Source: Nucisporomicrobium flavum
GTDB taxonomy: Bacteria; Actinomycetota; Actinomycetes; Mycobacteriales; Micromonosporaceae
NCBI RefSeq assembly: GCF_016464385.1
Contig: NZ_JADMLH010000004.1
Span: forward strand, 124,001 to 188,000
Direction: 5' to 3'
DNA: 64,000 bases
A program made the position numbers and the translations under genes. Shown one piece after another: positions 9,622 to 17,686 of the stretch. Below the pieces are notes generated by a model, which ran no database searches, was not told the origin of the DNA, and saw only the letters and a list, made by a program, of their open reading frames with translations. Every line of letters begins with the position of its first letter. Position 1 is the stretch's first letter.

Positions 9622-10419
9622 ATGAGGAATCGACGGCTGGCGATCGCCGGCCTGGCGCTGATCGCCGGGCTCGGCCTGACCGGCTGCGGGCCGGACGACA
9701 GCACGTCGACCGGCGCCACCGGCTCCGGAGCGGCGGCAACGCAGGCGGCCGGCAAGCTGGACCCGGCGGCCGACCTGACCGCTGCGGTGAGCAAGCTCGG
9801 CGAGCAGAGCGTGAAGGTCGACATGGACATGGCCGGCGCGCTCAGCATGACCGGCGTGGCCGACCCCAAGGCGGGCACCGCCAGGATGAGCATGGACATG
9901 GGCGCGCTCGGCAAGGGCACGAAGATCGAGATGCGCAAGCTCGGCGACGACCTGTACATGAAGTTCGGCGGCCAGCTCGGCGAGATGCTCAAGGGTGGCA
10001 CCAGCACGAAGCCCTGGATGCACATCGACGCGACCAAGCTCGGCGAGGGCAGCAACTTCGCCCTGCCGAAGGACGACCCGGCCGGCACCAAGGCCATGCT
10101 CCAGGCCGTGACCAGCGTCGAGCGCGTGGGCACCGACGGCTTCAAGGGCACCCTCGACCTGACCAAGTCGCCCCGCTTCAACAAGGGTGACCAGCTCAAG
10201 TCCCTGGGCGACAAGGCGACCAAGATCCCGTTCACGGCGAAGAAGGACAGCGAGGGCCGCCTGGTCGAGCTGACCCTCGACATGAGCGCGATCCAGCCCG
10301 GCACCGGCAAAATCAAGACGAAGTACTCGGACTTCGGCACCCCGGTGTCGGTGGAAGCCCCGCCGGCCTCGCAGGTGGGCGAGATGCCGAGCCAGCTCTC
10401 GGGCGTCCTCAACGCCTGA
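9622..10419 (+). CDS. LppX/LprG-like lipoprotein, copy 1
   Basis: The 265-residue lipoprotein has a short signal peptide ending in the lipobox LTGC, a Gly/Ala/Thr spacer, then a single domain of the LppX/LprAFG type that in mycobacteria binds hydrophobic lipid ligands at the outer face of the membrane. Typical elements are KLGEQSVKVDMDM, KFGGQLGEML, WMHIDATKL and GFKGTLDLTK. The ATG at 9622 follows GGGGAGGAAA; the longer frame from 9586 is rejected for lack of a signal peptide start. A paralogue lies at 11111 (compare KGTLDLTK in both), so this is a tandem duplication with a long repeat-bearing spacer between. Confidence 0.82.
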   Translation: MRNRRLAIAGLALIAGLGLTGCGPDDSTSTGATGSGAAATQAAGKLDPAADLTAAVSKLGEQSVKVDMDMAGALSMTGVADPKAGTARMSMDMGALGKGTKIEMRKLGDDLYMKFGGQLGEMLKGGTSTKPWMHIDATKLGEGSNFALPKDDPAGTKAMLQAVTSVERVGTDGFKGTLDLTKSPRFNKGDQLKSLGDKATKIPFTAKKDSEGRLVELTLDMSAIQPGTGKIKTKYSDFGTPVSVEAPPASQVGEMPSQLSGVLNA

Positions 10420-10435
10420 CCCGACGGCTCGACAC

Positions 10436-10511
10436 ACGGGCTCCCGACCTCCGCTCGCGCGCGGATGGCTCGGCCTACGGGCTCCCGGCCGTCCGCCGCG
10501 CGCGGATGGCT
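10436..10511. repeat. Two imperfect 35-bp direct repeats, 41-bp period
   Basis: ACGGGCTCCCG...GCGCGCGGATGGCT occurs at 10436-10470 and again at 10477-10511. It is non-coding, directly after lipoprotein copy 1, and forms the left part of the 691-nt gap 10420-11110, in which I find no gene of natural composition. Confidence 0.65.
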
Positions 10512-10933
10512 GGGGGCCTGTGGTGCTTGAGCGCCGTGCGGCCGTGCTGCTCGGCCGTGGCCGGCGGGTTCGGCCGTGACCGGCGCGTTCGGCTGTGCCG
10601 TCGCTCGTGGCGACGCTGTTTCAGGGGTCGCTGCGTTCGAGGGTCGCCGCGTTCGGGGCCGCGTTCCCCTCGGGTGGCGCGATGCTCTTCGGCGGTTGCG
10701 ATGCTCCGGGGCGGTCCCGCTGCGTTCGGGGCCGCCGAGCAGCTTCGGCAGTTCTTCCAGGGGCGTGCGAGCCGTCGGGGGCCCTGTCCTCCGGGGCCCG
10801 GGGCGCGGGGCGCTGAGCCTGAATGGCCGGGTGGGTCACTGATCCGCCCGGCCTCTCCCTTTTCTGCCGTTCGTCCTATGCCGACGCCCGTCCCGCCGTT
10901 TCGTTTTGCGGCGCATCGGGAAAACGGGGTGCA

Positions 10934-11087
10934 CCGTCGCCGAGGGTGGCAACGGATACGCAGCGAAGCCGTCGCCGAGGGTGGCGCCGGCTGCGCACGG
11001 AAGCCGTCGCCGAGTGGCGTCGGCTGCGCACGGAAGCCGTCGCCGAGGGTGGTGACGGATGGGTAGGGAAGCCGTTGCCAGGGCGGC
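10934..11087. repeat. Tandem repeat, five units with about 35-bp period
   Basis: The core CCGTCGCCGAGGGTGGC recurs at 10934, 10969, 11004 (lacking GG), 11037 and, diverged, 11072. Spacings are 35, 35, 33 and 35 bp. The array ends 24 bases before the ATG of lipoprotein copy 2 and therefore covers its promoter/leader region. The unit length is not a multiple of three, so it is not a conserved peptide repeat. Confidence 0.8.
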
Positions 11088-11110
11088 GACGGAGGGCAGG
11101 GAGGATCGAC

Positions 11111-11920
11111 ATGCGTACCGCTCGTATCGGTGGGCTGGGGCTCGCTTCTGTGGCCGCTGTTGCTCTGGCCGTGGGCGGATGCTCCGCCGACGGCGACGCG
11201 GATCCCGGTGCCGGCGGCCCGGCGAGCGGTGGGCCGAGCGCCTCCGCCAGCGTCGGTGCGGCCGATCCCGCCGCCGCTTCCGCGCTGGCCTCGGCCGCCG
11301 CGAAGCTGGGCACGGAGAGTTTCAAGGTGACCGTGACGTCCGGGCCGGGGCTGAAGATGAACGGTGCCATGGATGCGACCAAGGGCATCGGTACGGCCAC
11401 GCTGACCGCGACCGGGCCGAACACCGAGATCGAAGTGAAGACGCTGCTCGTGGACAAGGACCTGTACGTGCAGGTCCCGGGCATCACGAAGGCCGGCACG
11501 TGGACGCACCTGGACGTCTCCCGGCTGCCGGAGGGCGCCAATGTCGGCCTGCGGCCCGGGCAGATCGACCCGGCGAACACGGCCCAGCTGCTCAGCTCGA
11601 CCACGGACGTGCAGCAGGTGGACTCGCGTAGCTACAAGGGCACGCTGGACCTGACGAAGGCGGCCGGTGTCGCCGGCGTCGACCAGAAGATGGTCAGCAC
11701 CTGGGGCGCGCAGGCGCAGAACGTGCCGTTCACCGCGGGCGTCGACGACCAGGGCCGGCTGTCCGCGCTGACGATCCAGCTTCCGGCCGTGAACGGTCAG
11801 CAGGCCCAGCCGCTCGAGGTGCTGTACACCGACTACGGCACGACGGTCGACGCGCAGCGCCCGCCGGCGAACCAGATCACCGAGGCGCCGGACAGCCTCT
11901 ACAACAGCCTGGGCGGCTGA
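11111..11920 (+). CDS. LppX/LprG-like lipoprotein, copy 2
   Basis: The 269-residue protein has a signal peptide ending in the lipobox VGGC, a Pro/Ser/Ala spacer and the same lipid-binding-type domain as the gene at 9622 (AAAKLGTESFKVTV, TWTHLDVSRLPEGANVGL, SYKGTLDLTKAAGV). It probably works at the outer face of the cytoplasmic membrane, moving or sensing lipids or lipoglycans by analogy with mycobacterial LprG. The ATG at 11111 has AGGGAGG at 11098-11104. Its leader contains the five-unit tandem repeat and it is followed by a very strong terminator. Confidence 0.82.
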   Translation: MRTARIGGLGLASVAAVALAVGGCSADGDADPGAGGPASGGPSASASVGAADPAAASALASAAAKLGTESFKVTVTSGPGLKMNGAMDATKGIGTATLTATGPNTEIEVKTLLVDKDLYVQVPGITKAGTWTHLDVSRLPEGANVGLRPGQIDPANTAQLLSSTTDVQQVDSRSYKGTLDLTKAAGVAGVDQKMVSTWGAQAQNVPFTAGVDDQGRLSALTIQLPAVNGQQAQPLEVLYTDYGTTVDAQRPPANQITEAPDSLYNSLGG

Positions 11921-11944
11921 GCCCGCCCCCGATCGACCGACGCG

Positions 11945-11978
11945 AGGTCCCCGGCCCGATGTGGCCGGGGACCTTTTT
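11945..11978 (+). terminator. Intrinsic terminator after lipoprotein copy 2
   Basis: Perfect 12-bp stem AGGTCCCCGGCC (11945-11956) with GGCCGGGGACCT (11963-11974), 6-base loop, followed by TTTT (11975-11978). It is the most canonical rho-independent terminator on the plus strand of this window. Confidence 0.93.
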
Positions 11979-12027
11979 GATCATGGCGGTGGGTGAGGCG
12001 GTGGGGGATCGGCTACCGTTGCGGACC

Positions 12028-12840
12028 GTGCCAGAGGGACACACCATTCATCGGCTTGCCGCGCGTCATCGGGAGCTCTTCGCCGGGCATGCCGTCGCCC
12101 TGTCTAGCCCGCAAGGCCGGTTCGCCGCCGGAGCCGCCCTTCTCACCGGGCGGACGCTGGCCGACACCGAGGCGTACGGCAAGCATCTGCTGCACCATTA
12201 CGAGGGCGAGCGGAGCCTGCACATCCACCTCGGCCTCTACGGCAAGTTCGCGGACGGTGACGGGCCGGCCCCGGCGCCCGTCGGGCAGCTGCGGATGGTG
12301 ATGGTCGGGGCCGGGCACTGGCTGGAACTGCGCGGGCCCACGGCGTGCGAGGTGCTCGACCCGGGCCAGGTGGCGGTGCTCCGGGCGCGGCTGGGCCAGG
12401 ATCCGCTGCGTGACGATGCCGACCCGCTGGTGGCGTACGGCCGGATCCGCAGCAGCATGAAGCCGGTGTTCGCCCTCCTGCTGGACCAGACGGTGGTCGC
12501 CGGGTGTGGCTTGATCTACGCGAACGAGGTGCTGTTCCGCGCGGGTCTCGCCCCCACCACGCAGGGGCGCAGCATCTCCGCCACCTGCTGGGAGCAGATG
12601 TGGGACGACCTGCGGGCGCTGATGAAGGAAGGCGTCGCGCGCGGGCGGATCGACACCGTCCACACCGCACACACCCCCGAGGCGATGCAGCGGGCGCCGC
12701 GGGTGGACCGGCACGGCGGTGAGGTGTACGTGTACCGGCGTCCGGGGCAGCCGTGCCTGGTGTGCGGGACGCCGGTGCTGCGCGGGCCGCTGGCCGGACG
12801 CAACCTGTACTGGTGCCCGACCTGCCAGCCGGCGACCTGA
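12028..12840 (+). CDS. nei: Fpg/Nei family DNA glycosylase/AP lyase (Nei type)
   Basis: The 270-residue enzyme removes oxidised bases and nicks the strand. The start is fixed by chemistry: the GTG at 12028 gives Val/Met-Pro-Glu-Gly-His, putting catalytic Pro-2 and Glu-3 at the mature N terminus as the family requires; the longer frame from 11959 would bury them. The helix-two-turn-helix lies around AGCGLIYANEVLF and the C-terminal zinc finger is CLVCG...WCPTC. It is more like actinobacterial Nei than Fpg because the N terminus reads PEGHTIHR. It is separated from the lipoprotein upstream by a terminator. Confidence 0.92.
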   Translation: MPEGHTIHRLAARHRELFAGHAVALSSPQGRFAAGAALLTGRTLADTEAYGKHLLHHYEGERSLHIHLGLYGKFADGDGPAPAPVGQLRMVMVGAGHWLELRGPTACEVLDPGQVAVLRARLGQDPLRDDADPLVAYGRIRSSMKPVFALLLDQTVVAGCGLIYANEVLFRAGLAPTTQGRSISATCWEQMWDDLRALMKEGVARGRIDTVHTAHTPEAMQRAPRVDRHGGEVYVYRRPGQPCLVCGTPVLRGPLAGRNLYWCPTCQPAT

Positions 12841-12868
12841 CCCGCGAGCGGGAGCCGATCGCCGGCGG

Positions 12869-14422
12869 CTACTGGTCGGTGGAGGCGGGTGCTGATTCCG
12901 CGGGTGCCGCCGGTGGGGCCGGTTGGGACGGGAGCCCCAGCGTGAAGTGCTCCGTCAGCCACGGGAGCAGTTTCCCGTACGCCGAGATCGTGTCCGGCTG
13001 GTTGAAGTCGTGGGACAGCACGATCGAGCCCGGCCGGACGTGGTCCTGTACGCCCTTGACGACCTTCTCCACGTGCGTCTTCTCGTCCTCCAGCTCCGGG
13101 TGGTCCCAGTCGCGGGGGTCGACCTCCCAGTAGAGGGACGTCATGCCGTCCGTGTACGCCGTCTCGACCAGGCGGTCGGTGAAGTTGCCGCCCGGCGCGC
13201 GGAAGAACGGAATCTCGGCGCCCGGCACCGCCGCGCGGATGGCCGCGTTGGTGCGGGCGAGGTCCTTCCGGATGGTCTCCGGCTTGTCCTTGCCGATGGT
13301 GAGGCTGTGGTTCCACGTGTGGTTGCACAGCGTGTGACCGGCCGCGGCGATCTTGCGGACGATGTCGGGGTGGCGGCGCACCTGGTCGCCGACGAGGCAG
13401 AACGTGGCCTTGACGCCGTACTGGTCGAGGAGCTCGAGGATCTTCGGGGTCTGGACCGGGTCGGGCCCGTCGTCGAAGGTGAGCGCGACCGTCTCGGTGC
13501 CCGTCGTGCGCAGCGATCTGGCCGGTCCGGTGCCTTCCGGCACGAGCACGGCCGGTGCGCTCGGTGCGGCGGCGCTCGGTGCGGTGGACGGCGTGTTCTT
13601 TCCGGCCGGCGGCTTGGGTGCGGTCGCAGGCTCGGAGGCGGCCGGGTCGCGCTGTTTCGCCGGTGCGGCCGGGGTGTCGCCGGGCTTCTTCGCCGGCGGC
13701 TTCGCGGCCGGGGCGGTCGTGGTGACGATCGCGTGGTCGGCCGCGTTGATCGGGTTGACGTCCGTGCCGCCGCCGCGCTGCATCGGGATGACGATCAGCA
13801 TGAGGCCGACCGCGACCAGGGTGGCGAGCAGCGCCTGCTGGCGGTGCCGGCCGATGAGCAGCCACGACTCGATGGGCAGGGTGCCGGGGGCGCGGTGGGC
13901 GCCGGTGACCGGGGGCTTGCCGTTGTCGGCGCGGGCCCAGTCGCGGAGGGCGCCGGCCGCGTCGCGTACGGCGGGGAGCGGGCGCACGGTGATGGCCAGG
14001 GGATCGGCGGCGGCGTGCCGGCCCCGCGCCGCCCGGCCCGAAGCGGAGGACCCGGCAGTGGACCGGCCGCGAGCGGCGGTGGATCCGGAAGCGGACCGGC
14101 CGTGAGCCGCGGTGGATCCGGAAGCGGACCGGTTCCGCGAGGCGGAGCGGCCCTCGGAGCCGGAGCGGGAACGCGGGCTCAGGTCGAGGGTGGCGCGCCG
14201 GCCGCCGGCGATGCGTGGCGTCGCGGGTGGACGGAGCGTGGTGCTGTCGGCCAGGGACTCGGGGCGGCGGTGCCGGCCGAGGGCGGTCTCGCCCTCCAGG
14301 ACGGTCACGTGCGGGAAGCCGCCGGTGCCGCCGGTGAGCGCGTCGAACCGGGCCCGCTCGGTCGTGGCTGAGTGGCGCGGGCCTGGTCGCGGTGCCGGAC
14401 GATCGGGGGATTGCGGCGGCAT
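12869..14422 (-). CDS. Membrane-anchored CE4 polysaccharide deacetylase with long repetitive N-terminal region
   Basis: The 517-residue protein has three parts. Residues 1-190 are low complexity and rich in Arg, Ser, Gly and Ala, including an 11-residue repeat GRSASGSTAAH/GRSASGSTAAR/GRSTAGSSASG. One membrane segment follows (ALLATLVAVGLMLIVI), then an Ala-Pro linker. The C-terminal NodB domain has TFDDGPD (motif 1, base and metal Asp), HTWNHS (metal HxxxH), RAPGG, DPRDWDHP and VLSHDF. It should deacetylate GlcNAc-containing polymers such as peptidoglycan or chitin oligomers outside the cell, with the long tail in the cytoplasm. It is transcribed alone. Confidence 0.86.
   Translation of the reverse strand: MPPQSPDRPAPRPGPRHSATTERARFDALTGGTGGFPHVTVLEGETALGRHRRPESLADSTTLRPPATPRIAGGRRATLDLSPRSRSGSEGRSASRNRSASGSTAAHGRSASGSTAARGRSTAGSSASGRAARGRHAAADPLAITVRPLPAVRDAAGALRDWARADNGKPPVTGAHRAPGTLPIESWLLIGRHRQQALLATLVAVGLMLIVIPMQRGGGTDVNPINAADHAIVTTTAPAAKPPAKKPGDTPAAPAKQRDPAASEPATAPKPPAGKNTPSTAPSAAAPSAPAVLVPEGTGPARSLRTTGTETVALTFDDGPDPVQTPKILELLDQYGVKATFCLVGDQVRRHPDIVRKIAAAGHTLCNHTWNHSLTIGKDKPETIRKDLARTNAAIRAAVPGAEIPFFRAPGGNFTDRLVETAYTDGMTSLYWEVDPRDWDHPELEDEKTHVEKVVKGVQDHVRPGSIVLSHDFNQPDTISAYGKLLPWLTEHFTLGLPSQPAPPAAPAESAPASTDQ
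14060..14125. repeat. 33-bp tandem repeat inside the deacetylase gene
   Basis: Two 33-bp units, 14060-14092 and 14093-14125, plus a partial third, encode the 11-residue repeat GRSASGSTAA(H/R). The unit is a multiple of three, so copy number can change without shifting the frame. Confidence 0.8.
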
Positions 14423-14584
14423 CCGTCATGCCTACCGTGCAGCAAGATCAAAAACGATACCGTATTCGTGATCATCGAGTGGCCGAAAGTAATCACCGCA
14501 GGCAGCGCGATCGCGGCGGCTCAGCAAAAAAGGACGCGTCACCGCGAAAGACGCGTCACCCCCGGACTGCGGAGAGAAACCCGG

Positions 14585-15964
14585 TCAGCGAGAGGCATGC
14601 ACCTGCTCGGTCGCCTTCCGCGCCGCGATCAGCACCGGATCCCACACCGGCGAGAACGGCGGCGCGTAGCTCAGGTCGAGCGCCGTCATCTCCTCGACCG
14701 TCATGCGGTTCCACACTGCGATCGCCAGCGCGTCGATGCGCTTGGCGGCTTCCTCGCGGCCGACGATCTGGCCGCCCAGGAGCATTCCCGTACGCCGCTC
14801 CGCGATCAGCTTGATCAGCATCGAGCTGGCGCCCGGGTAGTAGCCGGCCCGGCTCGTCGACTCGACCGAGGCGGTCACGACGTCGAAGCCCGCCGCCTTT
14901 GCCTCCCGGGAGCTCAGGCCGGTACGCGCCACCTCGAGGTCGCAGACCTTGGTCACGCCCGTACCGATGACTCCGGGGAAGGTCGCGTAGCCGCCGCCGA
15001 TGTTGATGCCCGCCACCCGGCCCTGCTTGTTGGCGTGGGTGCCCAGCGGCACATGGACGGGCTGACCGCTGATCCGGTTGACGCTCTCCACGCAGTCCCC
15101 GGCCGCCCAGATCCCGTCGATGCGCCCGTGCGCCCCGGTGACCCGCATCTGCAGGTCGGTCCGCAGGCCGCCGGTCACCCCGAGCGGGATGCCGGACTCC
15201 TCCGCCATCGCCGTGTTCGGCCGTACGCCCAGACCGAGAACGACTATGTCCGCCGGGACCGTCCCGGCGGGGGTGACCACCGCGGAGATCCGGCCGTCCG
15301 CGGTTTCCAGGCCCTCCACGTGCGTTCCGGTGCGGACCTCGATGCCCAGCCCGCAGATCGCCTCGTGGATCCGTTCGCCCATGTCGGGGTCCATCGTGGA
15401 CATCGGCTGCGGGGACTTCTCCAGCAGGGTGACGTCCAGGCCGCGCCGGACCATCGCCTCGGCCATCTCGACGCCGATGTAGCCGCCGCCGATCACCACC
15501 GCCCGGCGCGGCCGGGGTTCGCGGTCGAGCCAGGCGTGGATGGCCGTGCCGTCGTCGAGCGTCTGGACGCCGAAGACTCCCTCGGCGTCGATGCGGGCCC
15601 AGGGCGGGGTCACCGGCACGGCGCCGGCCGCGTACACCAGCTGGTCGAAGCCCTCGCGGCGCTCGCCGCCGCCGTCCAGGTCCCGCGCGACGACCTCGCG
15701 CCGGTCCAGGTCGATCGCCACGACCTCGTGCCGCAACCGTACGGTGATGCCCGCCTTCGCGAACGCAGCCGGTTCGCGGGCGATCAGGGCGTCCCGGTCG
15801 GTCACCGCCCCGCCGATCCAGTACGGGATCCCGCAGGCCGAGTACGACGTGAAGTGACCCCGTTCGAACGCGACGATCTCGAGCTCGTCCGGCCCCTTGA
15901 GCTTGCGCGCCTGCGACGCCGCCGACATCCCGGCCGCGTCCCCGCCGACGACGACAAGCTTCAC
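14585..15964 (-). CDS. FAD/NAD(P)-dependent oxidoreductase, CoA-disulfide-reductase-like
   Basis: The 459-residue flavoprotein belongs to the pyridine-nucleotide-disulfide class. It has an N-terminal FAD Rossmann motif (VVVGGDAAGMSAA), a single redox Cys in SYSACGIPYW as in CoA disulfide reductase and NADH oxidases, an internal NAD motif (VVIGGGYIGVEMAEA), GIWAAGDCVE for the flavin, and a C-terminal dimerisation domain (GMLLGGQIVG). It reduces CoA disulfide, persulfides or a related low-molecular-weight thiol. It is the second gene of a two-gene operon, overlapping the GCS2-type ligase by 4 nt (GTGA), which supports a thiol-metabolism role. Confidence 0.87.
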   Translation of the reverse strand: MKLVVVGGDAAGMSAASQARKLKGPDELEIVAFERGHFTSYSACGIPYWIGGAVTDRDALIAREPAAFAKAGITVRLRHEVVAIDLDRREVVARDLDGGGERREGFDQLVYAAGAVPVTPPWARIDAEGVFGVQTLDDGTAIHAWLDREPRPRRAVVIGGGYIGVEMAEAMVRRGLDVTLLEKSPQPMSTMDPDMGERIHEAICGLGIEVRTGTHVEGLETADGRISAVVTPAGTVPADIVVLGLGVRPNTAMAEESGIPLGVTGGLRTDLQMRVTGAHGRIDGIWAAGDCVESVNRISGQPVHVPLGTHANKQGRVAGINIGGGYATFPGVIGTGVTKVCDLEVARTGLSSREAKAAGFDVVTASVESTSRAGYYPGASSMLIKLIAERRTGMLLGGQIVGREEAAKRIDALAIAVWNRMTVEEMTALDLSYAPPFSPVWDPVLIAARKATEQVHASR

Positions 15965-17289
15965 GAAGCCTCCCGATCAGCCGGCGTCGAAGGGTCGGCC
16001 GGCGTCGAAGGGTCGGCCGGCGTCGAAGGGTCGGCCGGCGTCGAAGGGTCGGCCGGCGTGGAGGGGTCGAGCGGCGTGGAGGGGTCGAGCGGCGTCGCCG
16101 GGTCGATCTGGGCGCCCGGGCCGAGCGGGGCGCTCTTGGTGGTCAGGGCGAGCCAGTCGACCACGTCGGAGACCGTCGCCTGCCGGGCGAGCAGCGCGCG
16201 CTGCCGGGCCGCACCCGTGCCGTGCGAGCGCAGCCGGCCCATCAGCACGGTCGCGATCTCCAGGTCGCCGTGGCGTTCCAGCTCGGGGCGTACGTAGTCG
16301 AGGAGCTGGCGCATGAGCTTCCACGCCGGGCGCAGCTCGCGGGTGGCCATGTCGATGTTGACGCCCTCGAGCCCGTCGTGCGCGGCCCGCCAGTGTGCGG
16401 CCGTCAGCAGCGGGTACGGCAGCTGCGGCGCGTCCTTGCCGTCGTGGATGTCGCCGAGGATCGTGGCGACCAGGGCGCGGGCGAGCGCGGCCAGCAGCAG
16501 GGTGTCGTCGAGGGAGGGGCACACGTCGCCCATGCGGATCTCGACCGTGGGGTAGTTCGCCGACAGGCGGGCGTACCAGTAGAGCATTCCCTCGTCGAGC
16601 GCCGCGCCGCTCGCCTGCAGGTCCGAGATGATCTGGAGGTAGTGGTCGTGGGATTCCAGGTGCGGCGTGGGCTGGACCGTGGGCCAGCGTTCCCAGAGCA
16701 TCGAGCGCCAGCTGGCGTACCCGGTGTCGCGGCCGGCGAACAGCGGCGAGTTCGCCGCGGCGGCCTGGAAGATGGGCAGCCACGGCCGCAGGTGGTTGAG
16801 GACCTGCACGCCGGTCTCCGGGTCGGGGATGCTGACGTGCACGTGCATGCCGTTGAGGCCGGAGCCGGGGGAGAGGTCGCCGAAGCGTTCCCGCATCCGG
16901 TGGTAGCGCGGCTTGTCCACGACCCGGCTGTGCGGCCCGACGGCCGGGGCGGCGCCGACCGCGACCAGGCGGGCGCCGGCGGCCTCCGCCGCGGTGGCGA
17001 GCCCGGACCGCAGCCGCCGCAGGGAGTCGTAGAGCTCGGAGAGCTGCAGCTGGGGCGGGCTCGCGGTCTCGATCTGACTGCGCATGTACTCGAGCTGCAC
17101 CGACTCGCGCATGTCGTCGGGCAGGTGGTCGAGGACGTCGTCGACCGCTTCCACCGCCCGCGGCTCGACTGCGTCGACGAGCAGGTACTCCTCCTCGACG
17201 CCGAGGGTCAGAAGACCCTGCGCCTCTGCCTCCTCGGCGACCTCCTCGGAGATCGTGGTCGCCTGTGCCGCAGTGTCCGACGTCGCCAT
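15961..17289 (-). CDS. Carboxylate-amine ligase / glutamate--cysteine ligase GCS2 type (YbdK family)
   Basis: The 442-residue protein has the GCS2 core: TLGVEEEYLLVD, MRSQIETASPP, HVHVSIPDPETG, SARLSANYPTVEIRMGDVCPS-like segments in order, and an ATP-grasp-like carboxylate-amine ligase fold. The family joins glutamate to an amine such as cysteine; activity of YbdK members is often weak. The ATG at 17289 is used because upstream frame is unrelated low complexity. The C terminus carries a tail of seven near-perfect six-residue repeats (ADPSTP/LDPSTP), unusual for the family and probably dispensable. The flavoprotein gene follows with a 4-nt overlap. Confidence 0.86.
   Translation of the reverse strand: MATSDTAAQATTISEEVAEEAEAQGLLTLGVEEEYLLVDAVEPRAVEAVDDVLDHLPDDMRESVQLEYMRSQIETASPPQLQLSELYDSLRRLRSGLATAAEAAGARLVAVGAAPAVGPHSRVVDKPRYHRMRERFGDLSPGSGLNGMHVHVSIPDPETGVQVLNHLRPWLPIFQAAAANSPLFAGRDTGYASWRSMLWERWPTVQPTPHLESHDHYLQIISDLQASGAALDEGMLYWYARLSANYPTVEIRMGDVCPSLDDTLLLAALARALVATILGDIHDGKDAPQLPYPLLTAAHWRAAHDGLEGVNIDMATRELRPAWKLMRQLLDYVRPELERHGDLEIATVLMGRLRSHGTGAARQRALLARQATVSDVVDWLALTTKSAPLGPGAQIDPATPLDPSTPLDPSTPADPSTPADPSTPADPSTPADPSTPADREAS
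15980..16105. repeat. 18-bp tandem repeat, seven units, encoding the ligase C-terminal tail
   Basis: Seven contiguous 18-bp units run from 15980 to 16105. The first four are identical (GCCGGCGTCGAAGGGTCG on the plus strand); the last three differ by a few bases. They encode (A/L)DPSTP repeats at the end of the GCS2 protein. The homogeneity of the first four suggests recent slippage or conversion. Confidence 0.92.
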
Positions 17290-17350
17290 GCGCCGCTTGT
17301 ACCCGCCGCGCTCTGCCCGAAAACGAATGTTGCGCTGCGGGCGTAGCGTG

Positions 17351-17632
17351 ATGTCCGTGCTGCTGCTGGGTTTGTGGGCCGTCGTCGCCCTGCCGGGCGC
17401 GGGCACCCAGTCGTCGCATCTGGTGCTGGGCCTCGCGGCGGTCCTCGCCGGGCTCCTCGTGGCGCTCGTGGCTGCCGGGCTGGCTCCGCCCGCCCGGCCG
17501 CGCCCGGCCGGCGCCGTCGATGCGGCGGGCCGGGCCGGCGCCCGCCCGGCACCCCGCTTCCTGGATCCGGACGCAGCCGGGCGTCCGCGCCCTCGGGCAC
17601 CCTCGGCGTACCCCGCGGCCGCGCTCGCGTAG
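17351..17632 (+). CDS. Small membrane protein upstream of yidC (DUF6412-like)
   Basis: The 93-residue product has two closely spaced hydrophobic segments (SVLLLGLWAVVALPGAG and LVLGLAAVLAGLLVALVAAGLAP) followed by a Pro/Arg/Ala-rich tail. The start is the ATG at 17351; a longer frame upstream has no natural composition. It ends 54 bases before the YidC-like gene. I recall small DUF6412 proteins beside actinobacterial YidC paralogues, but this is memory, not a search. It may assist membrane insertion; function unknown. Confidence 0.65.
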   Translation: MSVLLLGLWAVVALPGAGTQSSHLVLGLAAVLAGLLVALVAAGLAPPARPRPAGAVDAAGRAGARPAPRFLDPDAAGRPRPRAPSAYPAAALA

Positions 17633-17686
17633 CGCACGCACGGCCGCCTCCGCGTCCGATTTCCTTCAGACCGCAGGGGTACGCCC

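Noticed and set aside
10934..11087. Possible CRISPR array or coding repeat
   Set aside because: Repeat plus spacer are both similar between units, so it is a tandem repeat; the period is not a multiple of three and no cas gene is near.
15980..16105. Possible CRISPR-like repeats
   Set aside because: Units are contiguous 18-mers without spacers and lie in frame in a coding tail.
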